A DNA stretch of 64,000 bases from Bradyrhizobium sp. (GTDB lineage Bacteria > Pseudomonadota > Alphaproteobacteria > Rhizobiales > Xanthobacteraceae), in contig NZ_DAIDJE010000061.1 in the NCBI RefSeq assembly GCF_027451485.1, positions 49,128-113,127 on the forward strand, read 5' to 3'. The stretch's first letter is position 1. The number at the start of each line of letters is the position of its first letter. Positions 25,600-34,745 of the stretch are shown here, piece after piece. The translations under genes were made by a program, and so were the position numbers. Under the pieces are notes generated by a model that saw only the letters and a program-made list of their open reading frames with translations, was not told the origin of the DNA and ran no database searches.

Positions 25600-26783
25600 C
25601 CGACGCCGTCATCGTTTCCACCGCCCGCACACCGATCGGCAAGGCCTACCGCGGCGCGCTCAACGCCACGGAAGGTGCCACGCTGCTGGGTCACGCCATC
25701 GGCGAAGCGGTCGCGCGCGCCAAGCTGGACCCTGCGGAGATCGAGGACGTCGTGATGGGCGCAGCCCTTCAGCAGGGCGCAACCGGCGGCAATATCGCGC
25801 GCAAGGCGCTGCTGCGCGCCGGGCTTCCGGTGACGGTCGGCGGGACCACGATCGACCGGCAATGCGCTTCCGGTTTGCAGGCGATTGCGCTCGCGGCGCG
25901 TTCGGTGATTTTCGACGGTGTCGAGATCGCGGTCGGCGGCGGCGGCGAGTCCATCTCCCTCGTGCAGAACGACAAGATGAACACTTTTCACGCCCAGGAT
26001 CCCGCGCTCCTCAAGATTAAGGGCGAAGTCTATATGCCGATGATCGATACCGCCGAAGTCGTGGCCAAGCGGTACGGCATCTCGCGCGAACGCCAGGACG
26101 AATATTCGCTGGAGAGCCAGCGCCGCGTCGCCGCCGCTCAGCAGGGCGGCAAGTTCAACGACGAACTCGCGCCGATCACCACGACGATGGGCGTCGCCGA
26201 TAAGGCAACCGGCGAGGTCTCGTTCAAGGAGGTGACACTCTCCAAAGACGAGGGCCCGCGGCCGGATACGTCGGCGGAGGGCCTCGCGGCGCTCAAGCCG
26301 GTGCGCGGCGATGGTTTTACCATCACCGCCGGCAATGCCAGCCAGCTGTCCGATGGCGCCAGCGCCTCCGTCGTCATGAGCGACAAGGAAGCGGCTAGGC
26401 GGGGTTTGAAGCCGCTCGGCATTTTCCGCGGCTTCGTCGCTGCCGGCTGCGAGCCGGACGAAATGGGCATCGGGCCGGTCTTCGCGGTGCCGCGCCTGCT
26501 CAAGCGGCACGGCCTCAAGGTCGACGACATCGATCTCTGGGAATTGAACGAGGCGTTCGCGGTGCAGGTGATCTATTGCCGCGACAAGCTCGGCATCGAT
26601 CCGGAAAAGATCAACGTCAACGGCGGCGCAATCGCGGTCGGCCATCCCTACGGCATGTCGGGCGCGCGCCTGACCGGTCACGCGCTGATCGAGGGCCGAC
26701 GGCGCAAGGCCAAATATGCGGTCGTGACAATGTGCGTTGGTGGCGGCATGGGCGCGGCCGGCTTGTTCGAGGTGGTGCACTAG
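25596..26783 (+). CDS. pimB: Acetyl-CoA acyltransferase / thiolase (PimB-like)
   Basis: A 395-aa thiolase that cleaves 3-ketoacyl-CoA with CoA in the last step of beta-oxidation. The nucleophilic Cys90 is in [13 protein letters not shown]; the C-terminal catalytic elements are [20 protein letters not shown] (His) and [13 protein letters not shown] (second Cys). Preceded by AGGAGG and coupled to the ligase by ATGA. Length is standard for the family. The operon context suggests degradative use on dicarboxylyl or fatty acyl chains. Confidence 0.9.
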   Translation: MTDAVIVSTARTPIGKAYRGALNATEGATLLGHAIGEAVARAKLDPAEIEDVVMGAALQQGATGGNIARKALLRAGLPVTVGGTTIDRQCASGLQAIALAARSVIFDGVEIAVGGGGESISLVQNDKMNTFHAQDPALLKIKGEVYMPMIDTAEVVAKRYGISRERQDEYSLESQRRVAAAQQGGKFNDELAPITTTMGVADKATGEVSFKEVTLSKDEGPRPDTSAEGLAALKPVRGDGFTITAGNASQLSDGASASVVMSDKEAARRGLKPLGIFRGFVAAGCEPDEMGIGPVFAVPRLLKRHGLKVDDIDLWELNEAFAVQVIYCRDKLGIDPEKINVNGGAIAVGHPYGMSGARLTGHALIEGRRRKAKYAVVTMCVGGGMGAAGLFEVVH

Positions 26784-26789
26784 TTGTGG

Positions 26790-26895
26790 TCGTCCACGGC
26801 CGCGAGCCGGGCCCATACGCAGCGGCAGCCGGCCTCCCAAAAACGGGCGCCGGTGGTGTTATGGGCCCCCACGTTCGCGGGGACGACAATGGATA
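26790..26895. repeat. Intergenic palindromic repeat (type C) between pimB and pimC
   Basis: GC-rich segment with GGGCCCCCACGTTCGCGGGG and GGTCGTCCACGGCC-type arms ending GACGACAA. It is different in sequence from the ATTCCGGGG family. Confidence 0.45.
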
Positions 26896-26925
26896 GATTG
26901 GTAGGATAATTCGTAGGAGAATCCG

Positions 26926-28116
26926 ATGGATCTCGCTTTTACCAAGGAAGAAGTGGCGTTCCGCGAAGAGGTGCGGGCCTTTCTTCGGGATAACGTGCCG
27001 GCCACGACGCGGCAGAAGATGATCGAAGGCCGTCATCTCAGCAAGGACGAGATGGTCGCCTGGTGGCGCATCCTCAACAAGAAGGGCTGGGGCGTGTCGC
27101 ACTGGCCGAAGGAATATGGCGGCACGGGATGGTCTTCCGTGCAGCACTACATCTTCAACGAAGAACTGCAGGCCTATCCGGCGCCGGCGCCGCTTGCGTT
27201 CGGCGTCAGCATGGTCGGCCCCGTCATCTATACCTTCGGCAACGAAGCGCAGAAAAAGCAGTATTTGCCGCGCATCGCCAATGTCGACGATTGGTGGTGC
27301 CAGGGCTTCTCCGAGCCGGGCTCCGGCTCCGACCTTGCTTCGCTGAAGACCAAGGCCGAGCGCAAGGGCGACAAGTGGATCATCAACGGTCAGAAGACCT
27401 GGACCACGCTGGCGCAATATGCCGACATGATCTTCTGTCTCTGCCGCACCGATCCGTCGGCCAAGAAGCAGACCGGCATCTCCTTCATCGTGTTCAGCAT
27501 GAAGTCGAAGGGCGTCACGGTACGGCCGATCCAGACCATCGACGGCGGCCACGAGGTCAACGAAGTCTTCTTCGATGACGTCGAGGTGCCCTACGAGAAT
27601 CTGATCGGCGAAGAGAACAAGGGCTGGGACTACGCCAAGTTCCTGCTCGGCAACGAGCGCACCGGCATTGCGCGGGTCGGCGTCTCCAAGGAGCGCATCC
27701 GCCGCATCAAGGATCTGGCCTCCAAGGTCGAGTCGGCCGGCAAGCCGATGATGGAAGACCAGGCTTTCCGTGAAAAGCTCGCGGCGGTCGAGATCGAACT
27801 GAAGGCGCTCGAACTCACCCAGCTTCGCGTGGTGGCCGACGAAGGCAAGCACGGCAAGGGCAAACCGAATCCGGCATCCTCCGTGCTCAAGATCAAGGGC
27901 TCGGAAATCCAGCAGGCAACGACCGAACTCCTGATGGAAGTGATCGGGCCATTTGCCGCGCCGTTCGACGAACACGCCGACGACGGCTCGAACGAGGCTA
28001 TGGAATGGACCGCGCAGATCGCGCCGAGCTACTTCAACAACCGCAAGGTCTCGATCTATGGCGGATCGAACGAGATCCAGCGCAACATCATCACCAAGGC
28101 GGTGCTGGGGCTGTAG
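26926..28116 (+). CDS. pimC: Acyl-CoA dehydrogenase, large-subunit type (PimC-like)
   Basis: A 396-aa FAD-dependent acyl-CoA dehydrogenase with N-terminal FTKEEVAFREEVRAFL, FAD/substrate segment WWCQGFSEPGSGSDLASLKT and C-terminal IYGGSNEIQRNIITKAVLG. At the place where short- and medium-chain enzymes have the catalytic Glu (YEGT) this protein has YGGS, as seen in one subunit of heteromeric acyl-CoA dehydrogenases. It is followed by a second, smaller paralogue, fitting PimC-PimD acting as a pair on dicarboxylyl-CoA. A leader with TAGGAGAA precedes the ATG. Confidence 0.85.
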   Translation: MDLAFTKEEVAFREEVRAFLRDNVPATTRQKMIEGRHLSKDEMVAWWRILNKKGWGVSHWPKEYGGTGWSSVQHYIFNEELQAYPAPAPLAFGVSMVGPVIYTFGNEAQKKQYLPRIANVDDWWCQGFSEPGSGSDLASLKTKAERKGDKWIINGQKTWTTLAQYADMIFCLCRTDPSAKKQTGISFIVFSMKSKGVTVRPIQTIDGGHEVNEVFFDDVEVPYENLIGEENKGWDYAKFLLGNERTGIARVGVSKERIRRIKDLASKVESAGKPMMEDQAFREKLAAVEIELKALELTQLRVVADEGKHGKGKPNPASSVLKIKGSEIQQATTELLMEVIGPFAAPFDEHADDGSNEAMEWTAQIAPSYFNNRKVSIYGGSNEIQRNIITKAVLGL

Positions 28117-28119
28117 GGA

Positions 28120-28233
28120 CGTCATTCCGGGGCGCCTGAAAGGCGAGCCCGGAGTCCATTTTTCTGCGGGTTGCGTCGAGGAATGGATTCCGGGCCTGCG
28201 CCCGAGTGGGCGCATCCCGGAGAGACGGAATGA
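28120..28233. repeat. REP-like palindromic repeat between pimC and pimD (type A)
   Basis: Starts CGTCATTCCGGGGCGC and ends CGGAGAGACGGAATGA, with an internal ATGGATTCCGGG; the outer arms are inverted. It fills nearly all of the 142-base gap. Confidence 0.7.
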
Positions 28234-28258
28234 TAGACCGGGTATGAGGAATAAATAA

Positions 28259-29401
28259 ATGGATTTCGATTTGTCGGAGGAGCAGCGGCTTCTCAAGGAA
28301 AGCGTCGAAGGGTTGCTCGGCGACGCCTATGACTTCGATCGGCGCAAGAAATACATGAAGGAGCCGGGCGGCTGGAGCAAGGCGATCTGGGGCCGCTTCG
28401 CCGAGCAGGGCCTGCTCGGACTGCCGTTTGCGGAAGGCGACGGCGGCTTCGGGGCCGGCGCGGTTGAAACCATGATCGTGATGGAAGCGCTCGGCCGCGC
28501 GCTCGTGGTCGAGCCTTATCTGACGACGGTCGTGATCGGCGGCGGCTTTCTGCGTCATGGCGGTTCGGCCGCGCAGAAAGAAGCGCATATTCCCGCCATC
28601 ATCGACGGCAGCAAGACGCTTGCTTTCGCGCAGCTCGAGAAGAACTCGCGCTATGATCTGGCGGACGTCGCGACTTCGGCGAAGAAGAAGGGCGATGGCT
28701 GGGTGATCGACGGCGAGAAATTCGTCGTGCTCAATGGAGAAGCCGCCGATACCTTTATCGTGACCGCGCGCACCAAAGGCGGCCAGCGCGATGCGGGCGG
28801 CGTTGGCGTGTTCCTGGTGCCGGCCAATGCCAGGGGCATTGCCAAGAAGGGCTATCCGACCCAGGACGGCCTGCATGGCGCCGATGTCACCTTCACCGGT
28901 GTCGAGGTTGGCGCCGATGCTGCGATCGGCGATCCCGAAAATGCGCTTCCGCTGATCGAGCGGGTGGTGGATGAGGCGCGCACTGCGCTATGCGCGGAAG
29001 CGGTTGGCCTGATGGACGAATCGCTGAAGACCACGGTCGAATACCTCAAGACGCGCAAGCAGTTCGGCGTGCCGATCGGCAGTTTCCAGACCTTGCAGCA
29101 CCGTGCCGCCGACATGTTCGTCGCGGTCGAGCAGGCGCGTTCGATGTCGATGTTTGCGACGATGGCTACCGATTTCGAGGATGCCAAGGAGCGTGCCACC
29201 GCGGTCGCGGCCGCCAAGGTGCAGATCGGAAAGTCCGGCAAATTCGTCGGTCAGCAGTCGATCCAGCTGCATGGCGGCATTGGCATGACCATGGAGGCCG
29301 CGATCGGCCACTACTTCAAGCGCCTGACGATGATCGAGAACACCTATGGCGACACCGAGTATCACCTGCGCCGTGTCACGGCGGGCGGCGGATTGGTGTA
29401 A
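28259..29401 (+). CDS. pimD: Acyl-CoA dehydrogenase, small-subunit type (PimD-like)
   Basis: A 380-aa acyl-CoA dehydrogenase with the N-terminus FDLSEEQRLLKESVEGLL, a middle FAQLEKNSRYDLADV region and C-terminal LHGGIGMTMEAAIGHYFKRL. It is more divergent from standard FadE/Acd proteins than PimC. Immediately follows pimC with only a repeat between, so the two are most likely subunits of one heteromeric enzyme. Which one supplies the catalytic base is not evident from sequence alone. Confidence 0.83.
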   Translation: MDFDLSEEQRLLKESVEGLLGDAYDFDRRKKYMKEPGGWSKAIWGRFAEQGLLGLPFAEGDGGFGAGAVETMIVMEALGRALVVEPYLTTVVIGGGFLRHGGSAAQKEAHIPAIIDGSKTLAFAQLEKNSRYDLADVATSAKKKGDGWVIDGEKFVVLNGEAADTFIVTARTKGGQRDAGGVGVFLVPANARGIAKKGYPTQDGLHGADVTFTGVEVGADAAIGDPENALPLIERVVDEARTALCAEAVGLMDESLKTTVEYLKTRKQFGVPIGSFQTLQHRAADMFVAVEQARSMSMFATMATDFEDAKERATAVAAAKVQIGKSGKFVGQQSIQLHGGIGMTMEAAIGHYFKRLTMIENTYGDTEYHLRRVTAGGGLV

Positions 29402-29416
29402 GTAGCCGCGCACTGC

Positions 29417-29530
29417 TGCCATTCCGGGGCGATGCGTCAGCATCGCGCCCGGAATCCATGGCGCTCCAATTCGAGGACAAATGGCTTCTCGGGTGCGCAA
29501 TTTCGCACCATAGTTCGCGCTCACGCGCGT
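29417..29530. repeat. REP-like palindromic repeat after pimD (type A)
   Basis: ATTCCGGGGCGATGC-GTCA-GCATCGCGCCCGGAAT forms a tight hairpin, followed by CTCGGGTGCGCAA and CGCGCTCACGCGCG. The copy at 36204-36325 has the same order of blocks. Confidence 0.7.
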
Positions 29531-29558
29531 CCCCCAAAAGACGTCAGAGGACCCTTCC

Positions 29559-30332
29559 ATGAAAGCCACCCCTTTCGATCTCACCGGTCAGGTCGCCGTC
29601 GTCACCGGGTCGAGCCGCGGCATCGGCCGCTCATCCGCCGAACTGCTCGCCAAACTCGGCGCCAAGGTCGTGATTTCCTCGCGCAAGGCGGATGCCTGCG
29701 AGGAAGTCGCGAGCGGCATCCGCAAATCCGGCGGCGACGCCCATGTCATCGCCTGCAACATCTCGCGCCGCGAAGAGGTCGAGGCGCTGATCTCCGGCTC
29801 CATCAAGCACTTCGGCAGGATCGACATTCTGGTCTGCAACGCGGCGGTGAACCCCTATTACGGTCCGCTGCTCGACATCAAGGACGAGGCCTTCGACAAG
29901 ATCATGGCCTCCAACGTCAAAAGCAACCTCTGGCTCTGCGCGCTGGCAATTCCGCAAATGGCTGAGCGCGGCAAAGGTTCTGTGGTGATCATCTCCTCCA
30001 TCGGCGGCCTGCGCGGCTCGACTGTGATCGGCGCCTACGGCATTTCAAAAGCCGCCGATTTCGCGCTGTGCCGCAGCCTTGCCGGCGAGTGGGGGCCGAA
30101 GGGCGTCCGCGTCAACTGCGTCGCGCCGGGGCTCGTCAAGACCGATTTCGCCCGCGCGCTGTGGGAAGACGAAGAACGGCTGAAGCGCCGCTGCGCCACC
30201 ACGCCGTTGCGGCGGATCGGCGAGCCCGACGAGATCGCCGGCGCAGTCGCCTATCTCGGCTCTGATGCATCCAGCTTCATGACCGGCCAGACCATCGTGG
30301 TCGACGGAGGCGTCACGACGGCTGCGGTGTAG
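29559..30332 (+). CDS. SDR-family oxidoreductase, last gene of the pim-type operon
   Basis: A 257-aa classical SDR with cofactor loop TGSSRGIG near residue 15, CNAAVNP (NAG-like), catalytic Ser in IISSIGG and the Tyr-Lys pair in AYGISKAA. The C-terminus FMTGQTIVVDGGVTT is typical of FabG-like enzymes. It occupies the position of pimE behind pimF-A-B-C-D, but I cannot confirm that R. palustris PimE is an SDR, so no symbol is given. Likely a 3-hydroxyacyl-CoA or related dehydrogenase in the same pathway. Confidence 0.85.
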   Translation: MKATPFDLTGQVAVVTGSSRGIGRSSAELLAKLGAKVVISSRKADACEEVASGIRKSGGDAHVIACNISRREEVEALISGSIKHFGRIDILVCNAAVNPYYGPLLDIKDEAFDKIMASNVKSNLWLCALAIPQMAERGKGSVVIISSIGGLRGSTVIGAYGISKAADFALCRSLAGEWGPKGVRVNCVAPGLVKTDFARALWEDEERLKRRCATTPLRRIGEPDEIAGAVAYLGSDASSFMTGQTIVVDGGVTTAAV

Positions 30333-30436
30333 GTCGCCGCCGTCGTTGCCGGCTGACGCGTATGTATTGACGAAACTTCTTCAATCCGCTTGCCTTCGCC
30401 GGATACGACACGAAAGAAACGCCGGGAGCAACGCCA

Positions 30437-31936
30437 ATGTCCCTCGTGCTCGCCATCGATCAGGGCACCACGTCCTCGCGCGCCATGGTGTTTCGCGCCG
30501 ATCTCTCGGTCGCCGCGATCGCGCAGGCGGAATTCCCGCAACATTTTCCTGCGTCGGGCTGGGTCGAGCACGATCCGGAAGACATCTGGAATTCGACCGT
30601 TGCGGTCTGTCGCGAGGCGTTGAAGAAAGCGGATCTGACCGCAAAGGACATCGCCGCGATCGGCATCACCAACCAGCGCGAGACCACGCTGGTTTGGGAC
30701 CGTGGCACGGGCAAAGCGATCCACCGCGCCATCGTCTGGCAGGACCGCCGCACCGCCGATTTTTGCGCGCGGCTGAAAGATCAAGGCCATGAGCCGGCGA
30801 TCACGGCCAAGACCGGCTTGATCATCGATCCCTACTTTTCCGGCACCAAGGTCGCCTGGATGCTCGACAATGTGCCGGGCGCGCGGGCGCGCGCCGAGCG
30901 CGGCGAACTGTTGTTCGGCACCGTCGATTGCTATCTCCTGTGGCGCCTGACCGGCGGCGTGGTTCACGCCACAGACGCCACCAATGCCTCGCGCACGCTT
31001 TTGTTCAACATTCACAGCGGCACGTGGGATGATGATCTCCTGAAGCTGCTCGGCGTGCCGCGCGCCATGTTGCCGGAGGTGAAGGATTGCTCTTTTCGTT
31101 TCGGCGAGACGATGGCGGATATCCTCGGTGGTCCAATCGCAATAGCTGGGATCGCCGGCGATCAGCAGGCTGCGACCATCGGGCAGGCCTGTTTTTCGCC
31201 CGGCATGATCAAGTCGACCTACGGCACCGGCTGCTTTGCCTTGCTCAACACCGGCACGAAGGCGGTTGCCTCGAAGAGCAAGCTGCTGACCACCATCGCC
31301 TATCAGCTGAAGGGAAGGCGCACCTACGCGCTCGAAGGCTCGATCTTCGTGGCGGGCAGCGCCGTGCAGTGGTTGCGGGACGGGTTGGGGGTCATCAAGC
31401 AGGCGGCCGACACCGGCCCGCTCGCAGAAAAATCCGATTCCGCGCAGAGCGTTTATCTCGTGCCGGCCTTTGTCGGCATGGGCGCCCCCTACTGGAATCC
31501 GCGCGTGCGCGGCGCGTTGTTTGGGCTGACGCGCAACACCGGCCCTGCCGAGCTCGCGCATGCCGCGCTCGAAAGCGTCTGTTACCAGACTTGCGACCTG
31601 TGGGAAGCGATGCGCGCCGATTGGCCGGAGGCGAAAGCCGCCAATGTCGTGCTGCGCGTCGATGGCGGCATGACCGCCTCCGACTGGACCATGCAGCGCC
31701 TCGCCGATCTGCTTGACGCGCCGGTCGACCGTCCGGTCATTCAGGAAACGACGGCACTGGGCGCGGCCTATCTCGCCGGTCTTTCCGCAGGTGTTTTCCC
31801 GGAGCCTGAAAAATTCGCCGATCACTGGCGGCTCGAATACCGGTTCGAGCCGAAGATGAGCGCGGCGACGCGCGAGCGCAAACGACAGGGATGGGCGCGG
31901 GCCGTCAACGGCGTGCTTGCGAGCGATGAGGAGTGA
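30437..31936 (+). CDS. glpK: Glycerol kinase
   Basis: A 499-aa FGGY-family kinase making sn-glycerol 3-phosphate from glycerol and ATP. It begins [18 protein letters not shown] (phosphate loop), contains [30 protein letters not shown], the [13 protein letters not shown] segment and [16 protein letters not shown] near the C-terminus, all GlpK signatures. Length equals the family norm. It stands as a single gene, ends before a strong hairpin, and has no glpD or glpF beside it. Confidence 0.95.
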   Translation: MSLVLAIDQGTTSSRAMVFRADLSVAAIAQAEFPQHFPASGWVEHDPEDIWNSTVAVCREALKKADLTAKDIAAIGITNQRETTLVWDRGTGKAIHRAIVWQDRRTADFCARLKDQGHEPAITAKTGLIIDPYFSGTKVAWMLDNVPGARARAERGELLFGTVDCYLLWRLTGGVVHATDATNASRTLLFNIHSGTWDDDLLKLLGVPRAMLPEVKDCSFRFGETMADILGGPIAIAGIAGDQQAATIGQACFSPGMIKSTYGTGCFALLNTGTKAVASKSKLLTTIAYQLKGRRTYALEGSIFVAGSAVQWLRDGLGVIKQAADTGPLAEKSDSAQSVYLVPAFVGMGAPYWNPRVRGALFGLTRNTGPAELAHAALESVCYQTCDLWEAMRADWPEAKAANVVLRVDGGMTASDWTMQRLADLLDAPVDRPVIQETTALGAAYLAGLSAGVFPEPEKFADHWRLEYRFEPKMSAATRERKRQGWARAVNGVLASDEE

Positions 31937-31950
31937 TTGATCAAGCCGGG

Positions 31951-31989
31951 CGCATGGCTGCCAGAGGCCTGCCCCTTGGCAGCCATGCG
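31951..31989. terminator. Bidirectional hairpin between convergent glpK and methyltransferase genes
   Basis: Perfect 13-bp stem CGCATGGCTGCCA / TGGCAGCCATGCG with a 13-base loop in the 72-base convergent gap. There is no clear T-tract, so it may be a Rho-dependent or protective stem. Confidence 0.6.
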
Positions 31990-32008
31990 GCCCGACATCG
32001 CTTGAATC

Positions 32009-32824
32009 TCAAGATCTCGTAATCACAACCTCGAGATATTCGCCGGGGACAATGAGGTTTCCCCCGCGGCCCCAATTTGATTTCTCCAGGAGGTCGAGGA
32101 TATCGGCCTCCAGGGCCGCCGCCTTCTCCATATCGAGCGCTGCGAACGCCCGGTTGGTGGGACCGTAGTAGTTGCGAAAAACCTCGAGCCAATGCTCCGG
32201 AGATTCGTACCGGAAGGTGAAGGTCTGCAACGAACTGTTGATTTCGCAGCCCGTGAACAGCTCCTCCAGGCGCGCAGTGGTTCCCCAGAGCGTTGGCGGC
32301 TTCACGCCCGCCGGCGGCGGCGCATACCGGCCAACAAGCTTCAAGAGCTGGCCGATGAAGCCGTCCGGCGTCCAGTTCGCCAACCCGATCCTGCCGCCCC
32401 TGCGAACGCCGCGAACGAGCTCGGCCGCCCCCTTCTCCTGGTTGGGCGTGAACATCACCCCGAACGTGGACAGCGCCACGTCGAAGCTGCCGTCGGCAAA
32501 GGGAAGCGCTTCGGCGTCGGCCTCCTGAAAACTGACGGCAAGGCGCTCGGCGGCGGCACGTTCCTTGCCCCGGTCCAGCAGCGCGCGCACATAGTCGGTG
32601 GACGTGACGCGGCCAAAGCGGCGTGCGGCGGCAAGCGTGGCATTGCCGTTGCCGGCCGCGACATCGAGCACGCTGCTGCCGGCACAGAGATCGACCGCCT
32701 CGCACAGTCGCTCGCCGACAATCTGGAGCGTTGTTCCGATGAGCGCATAGTCTCCGGCCGACCATACGGCCTGCTGGCGCTGTTTGATGGCGGTGTAATC
32801 GAGGGGAAGCGTCGCAACCGGCAT
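32009..32824 (-). CDS. Class I SAM-dependent methyltransferase (UbiE-like fold)
   Basis: A 271-aa methyltransferase. SAM-binding motif I is VLDVAAGNGNATLAAARR near residue 55, followed by the acidic motif TSTDYVRALLDRG and ADAEALPFADGSFDVALSTFGVMF (motifs II-III). The ATG at 32824 is preceded by AAGGAG and is preferred over an upstream Met. It is divergent from an HxlR-type regulator gene, suggesting that regulator controls it. Substrate unknown; similarity is to small-molecule methyltransferases. Confidence 0.88.
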   Translation of the reverse strand: MPVATLPLDYTAIKQRQQAVWSAGDYALIGTTLQIVGERLCEAVDLCAGSSVLDVAAGNGNATLAAARRFGRVTSTDYVRALLDRGKERAAAERLAVSFQEADAEALPFADGSFDVALSTFGVMFTPNQEKGAAELVRGVRRGGRIGLANWTPDGFIGQLLKLVGRYAPPPAGVKPPTLWGTTARLEELFTGCEINSSLQTFTFRYESPEHWLEVFRNYYGPTNRAFAALDMEKAAALEADILDLLEKSNWGRGGNLIVPGEYLEVVITRS

Positions 32825-33169
32825 AGCTGATCTCCTTGTGTTTTCCGGACTTGCCGTCCGAGGCCGAGCCGCGGCTTGGCGAACTCGGCGGGAGCCTCTC
32901 ACGGCGCGATTGCGGAGAGCCAGTTCAGGATCTGAATCCATGCGGTACAGATTTTGAACTGGCGCTGTCGGGCGATCGGTAGCATCCTTCATCCCGGTCC
33001 TGCTGCGTCATACCCCTCATGGTGAGGAGACGCGTAAGCGTCATCTCGAACCACGAGACCACCGGCCACTGGCCAAATCCTTCGAGAAGCGCGCAAGCGA
33101 CCTCAGGATGTTGGTTAGCACTGGCTGCGGCGCAGCAGGACGAGCGCGATGGCCGGAGGGAACGCACCA
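32825..33169. other. Divergent intergenic region with a type-B palindromic repeat
   Basis: A 345-base gap between the methyltransferase and HxlR genes. 33007-33115 is a Bradyrhizobium-type repeat (CCCTCATGGTGAGGAG ... CTTCGAGAAGCGCGCAAGCG ... CTCAGGATG) with outer inverted arms. No small gene is supported; promoters for both directions must lie here. Confidence 0.6.
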
Positions 33170-33868
33170 ATGTCGGATAGCGGCTACAGCCAGTTCTGTC
33201 CCGTCTCGATGGCGGCGGAAATCATCTGCTCCCGCTGGACACTGCTCGTCTTGCGCGAGCTGGTACAGGGATCGAGCCGCTTCAACGAATTGCGGCGCGG
33301 CGTGCCAAGCATGTCGCCGGCACTGCTTTCGAAGCGGCTGAAAGATCTGGAAGCTGCGGGGATCGTCAGGCGCACTGCGGCCGAGCGCGAGCCCGGCGTG
33401 CACGAATATCGTCTTACCCCGGCCGGAGAAGAGCTTCGTCCGATCATCGAAGCGGTCGGCGTCTGGGGACATCGATGGGTGACGACCGAGGCGACGCTGA
33501 AGAACCTCGATGCCAATCTGCTGATGTGGGACATCAGGCGAAACATCAATACCGATCCGATGCCGCATCGCCGCAACGTTATCCAGTTCATCTTCAAGGA
33601 CCGGCCGCCTGCGGAGCGCAATTACTGGCTCATCGTAGAACCGCGCAACGAGGTCGACCTGTGCGTTGTCGATCCTGGCTTCGACGTCGACCTCTACGTG
33701 TCGACCGACCTGCGAACGATGACCGAAATCTGGCTCGGCTATGCGTCCGCCGGCCTTGCATCCGATGACGGCCGCCTTGTCGTGACAGGCAACAGAGACC
33801 TCGCTGCCGACCTGCGCGCCTGGTTGAAACTCAGCATGTTCGCAAAGGTCGAGAGGAAGGTTGCGTAG
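33170..33868 (+). CDS. HxlR-family transcriptional regulator with extended C-terminal domain
   Basis: A 232-aa protein. The first 105 residues are an HxlR winged helix: ICSRWTLLVLRELVQGSSRFNELRRGVPSMSPALLSKRLKDLE, shown here in pieces RWTLLVLRELVQG, FNELRRGVP and LLSKRLKDLE, then EYRLTPAGEEL. The second half resembles the SCP2-like domain fused to some HxlR proteins and may bind a hydrophobic ligand. Start at 33170 is chosen for GGAGGG eight bases upstream. Divergent from the methyltransferase gene, which is the likely target. Confidence 0.86.
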   Translation: MSDSGYSQFCPVSMAAEIICSRWTLLVLRELVQGSSRFNELRRGVPSMSPALLSKRLKDLEAAGIVRRTAAEREPGVHEYRLTPAGEELRPIIEAVGVWGHRWVTTEATLKNLDANLLMWDIRRNINTDPMPHRRNVIQFIFKDRPPAERNYWLIVEPRNEVDLCVVDPGFDVDLYVSTDLRTMTEIWLGYASAGLASDDGRLVVTGNRDLAADLRAWLKLSMFAKVERKVA

Positions 33869-34071
33869 AGCCTGCAGGTGGCACTGAGCCGCCGGAGCTC
33901 CAGACTTGCGAGGCTGGCAATAACCTGCGCTACTTTCGCTGTGCGCTCCGCGAATGCAGCTCTGCGCATGGGCAGGTCGCGCGGCCAGGTTTCGGCCACC
34001 GTGCCGACACGTTTGCCGGGTGCTGTCCGCGCGGGCAGGGGGATTTCCTCAAATCCAAGGAGTCCTCCGCA

Positions 34072-34650
34072 ATGCATAGAGCCGTCTGGAGCGTAGCCGC
34101 GTGCATCGTGGCCGCGCCGTTGGTCCTTCCCTCCCAAGCCGAAGCGCGCCATTTCCATCATACCGCCATCCACCACGCCTATTCTCACCGCGCCTACGTC
34201 CATCACGCTTATTCCCGTCACGCTTATTATCGTCACGCCTACGCTCGTCGCGCCTATGACACGCGGAACTTCCGGCAGGCCTGGGCGATGGCCTCGCCGG
34301 ACGGCGGTGAGCGGGTCGTCGGCAGCCGCCCCTATGGGTGTCCAAACCGCTTCTGTGGATGTGAAGCCTCTCTCTACAAGTTTGGCCGCATCATTCCGGA
34401 ACTGAACCTCGCATCCAACTGGCTGCGCTTTCCGCGCGCCATGCCGGCGTCGGGCATGGCCGCGGTCCGGCCGGGACACGTCATGATTCTCGAGAGCCAG
34501 ATCTCCGGCAGCATCTGGTATGCCCATGATGGCAATTCGGGTGGCCATGTGACGCGCGAGCACCCGGTTTCGATCGCCGGCTACACCATCGTCAATCCGA
34601 GCGCGGGGTGGACAAGGTTCGCAGGATCCAGCCGGTTCAGCAGGCTCTAG
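34072..34650 (+). CDS. Secreted protein with His-Ala-Tyr repeats and a CHAP/NlpC-like C-terminal region
   Basis: A 192-aa protein with a signal peptide (about residues 1-25, cleavage after AEA). Residues 28-62 are a low-complexity run built on HAY and RAY triplets, unusually rich in His and Tyr. After residue 80 comes a globular part with Cys90, Cys95 and Cys97 (RPYGCPNRFCGCEAS), RPGHVMIL and WYAHDGNSGGHVTR, which recalls papain-like CHAP/NlpC folds (Cys plus His in G.HV) but I cannot prove catalytic residues. Preceded by AAGGAG. Function unknown; metal binding by the His tract or cell-wall association are possibilities. Confidence 0.75.
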   Translation: MHRAVWSVAACIVAAPLVLPSQAEARHFHHTAIHHAYSHRAYVHHAYSRHAYYRHAYARRAYDTRNFRQAWAMASPDGGERVVGSRPYGCPNRFCGCEASLYKFGRIIPELNLASNWLRFPRAMPASGMAAVRPGHVMILESQISGSIWYAHDGNSGGHVTREHPVSIAGYTIVNPSAGWTRFAGSSRFSRL

Positions 34651-34745
34651 GCTTTTCGCGTCCGCCCTCTGCATGACCCCGGCCATCGAGGTCGGGGTCG
34701 ATCTCGCTTCACGGCCCTTCCTCAGTTGCGAAAGTGAGGTGATCC

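Noticed and set aside
34049..34345. Charged Arg/Asp-rich frame opposite the HAY-repeat gene
   Set aside because: It is the low-complexity antisense of the repeat tract; the + strand frame has signal peptide and ribosome site.
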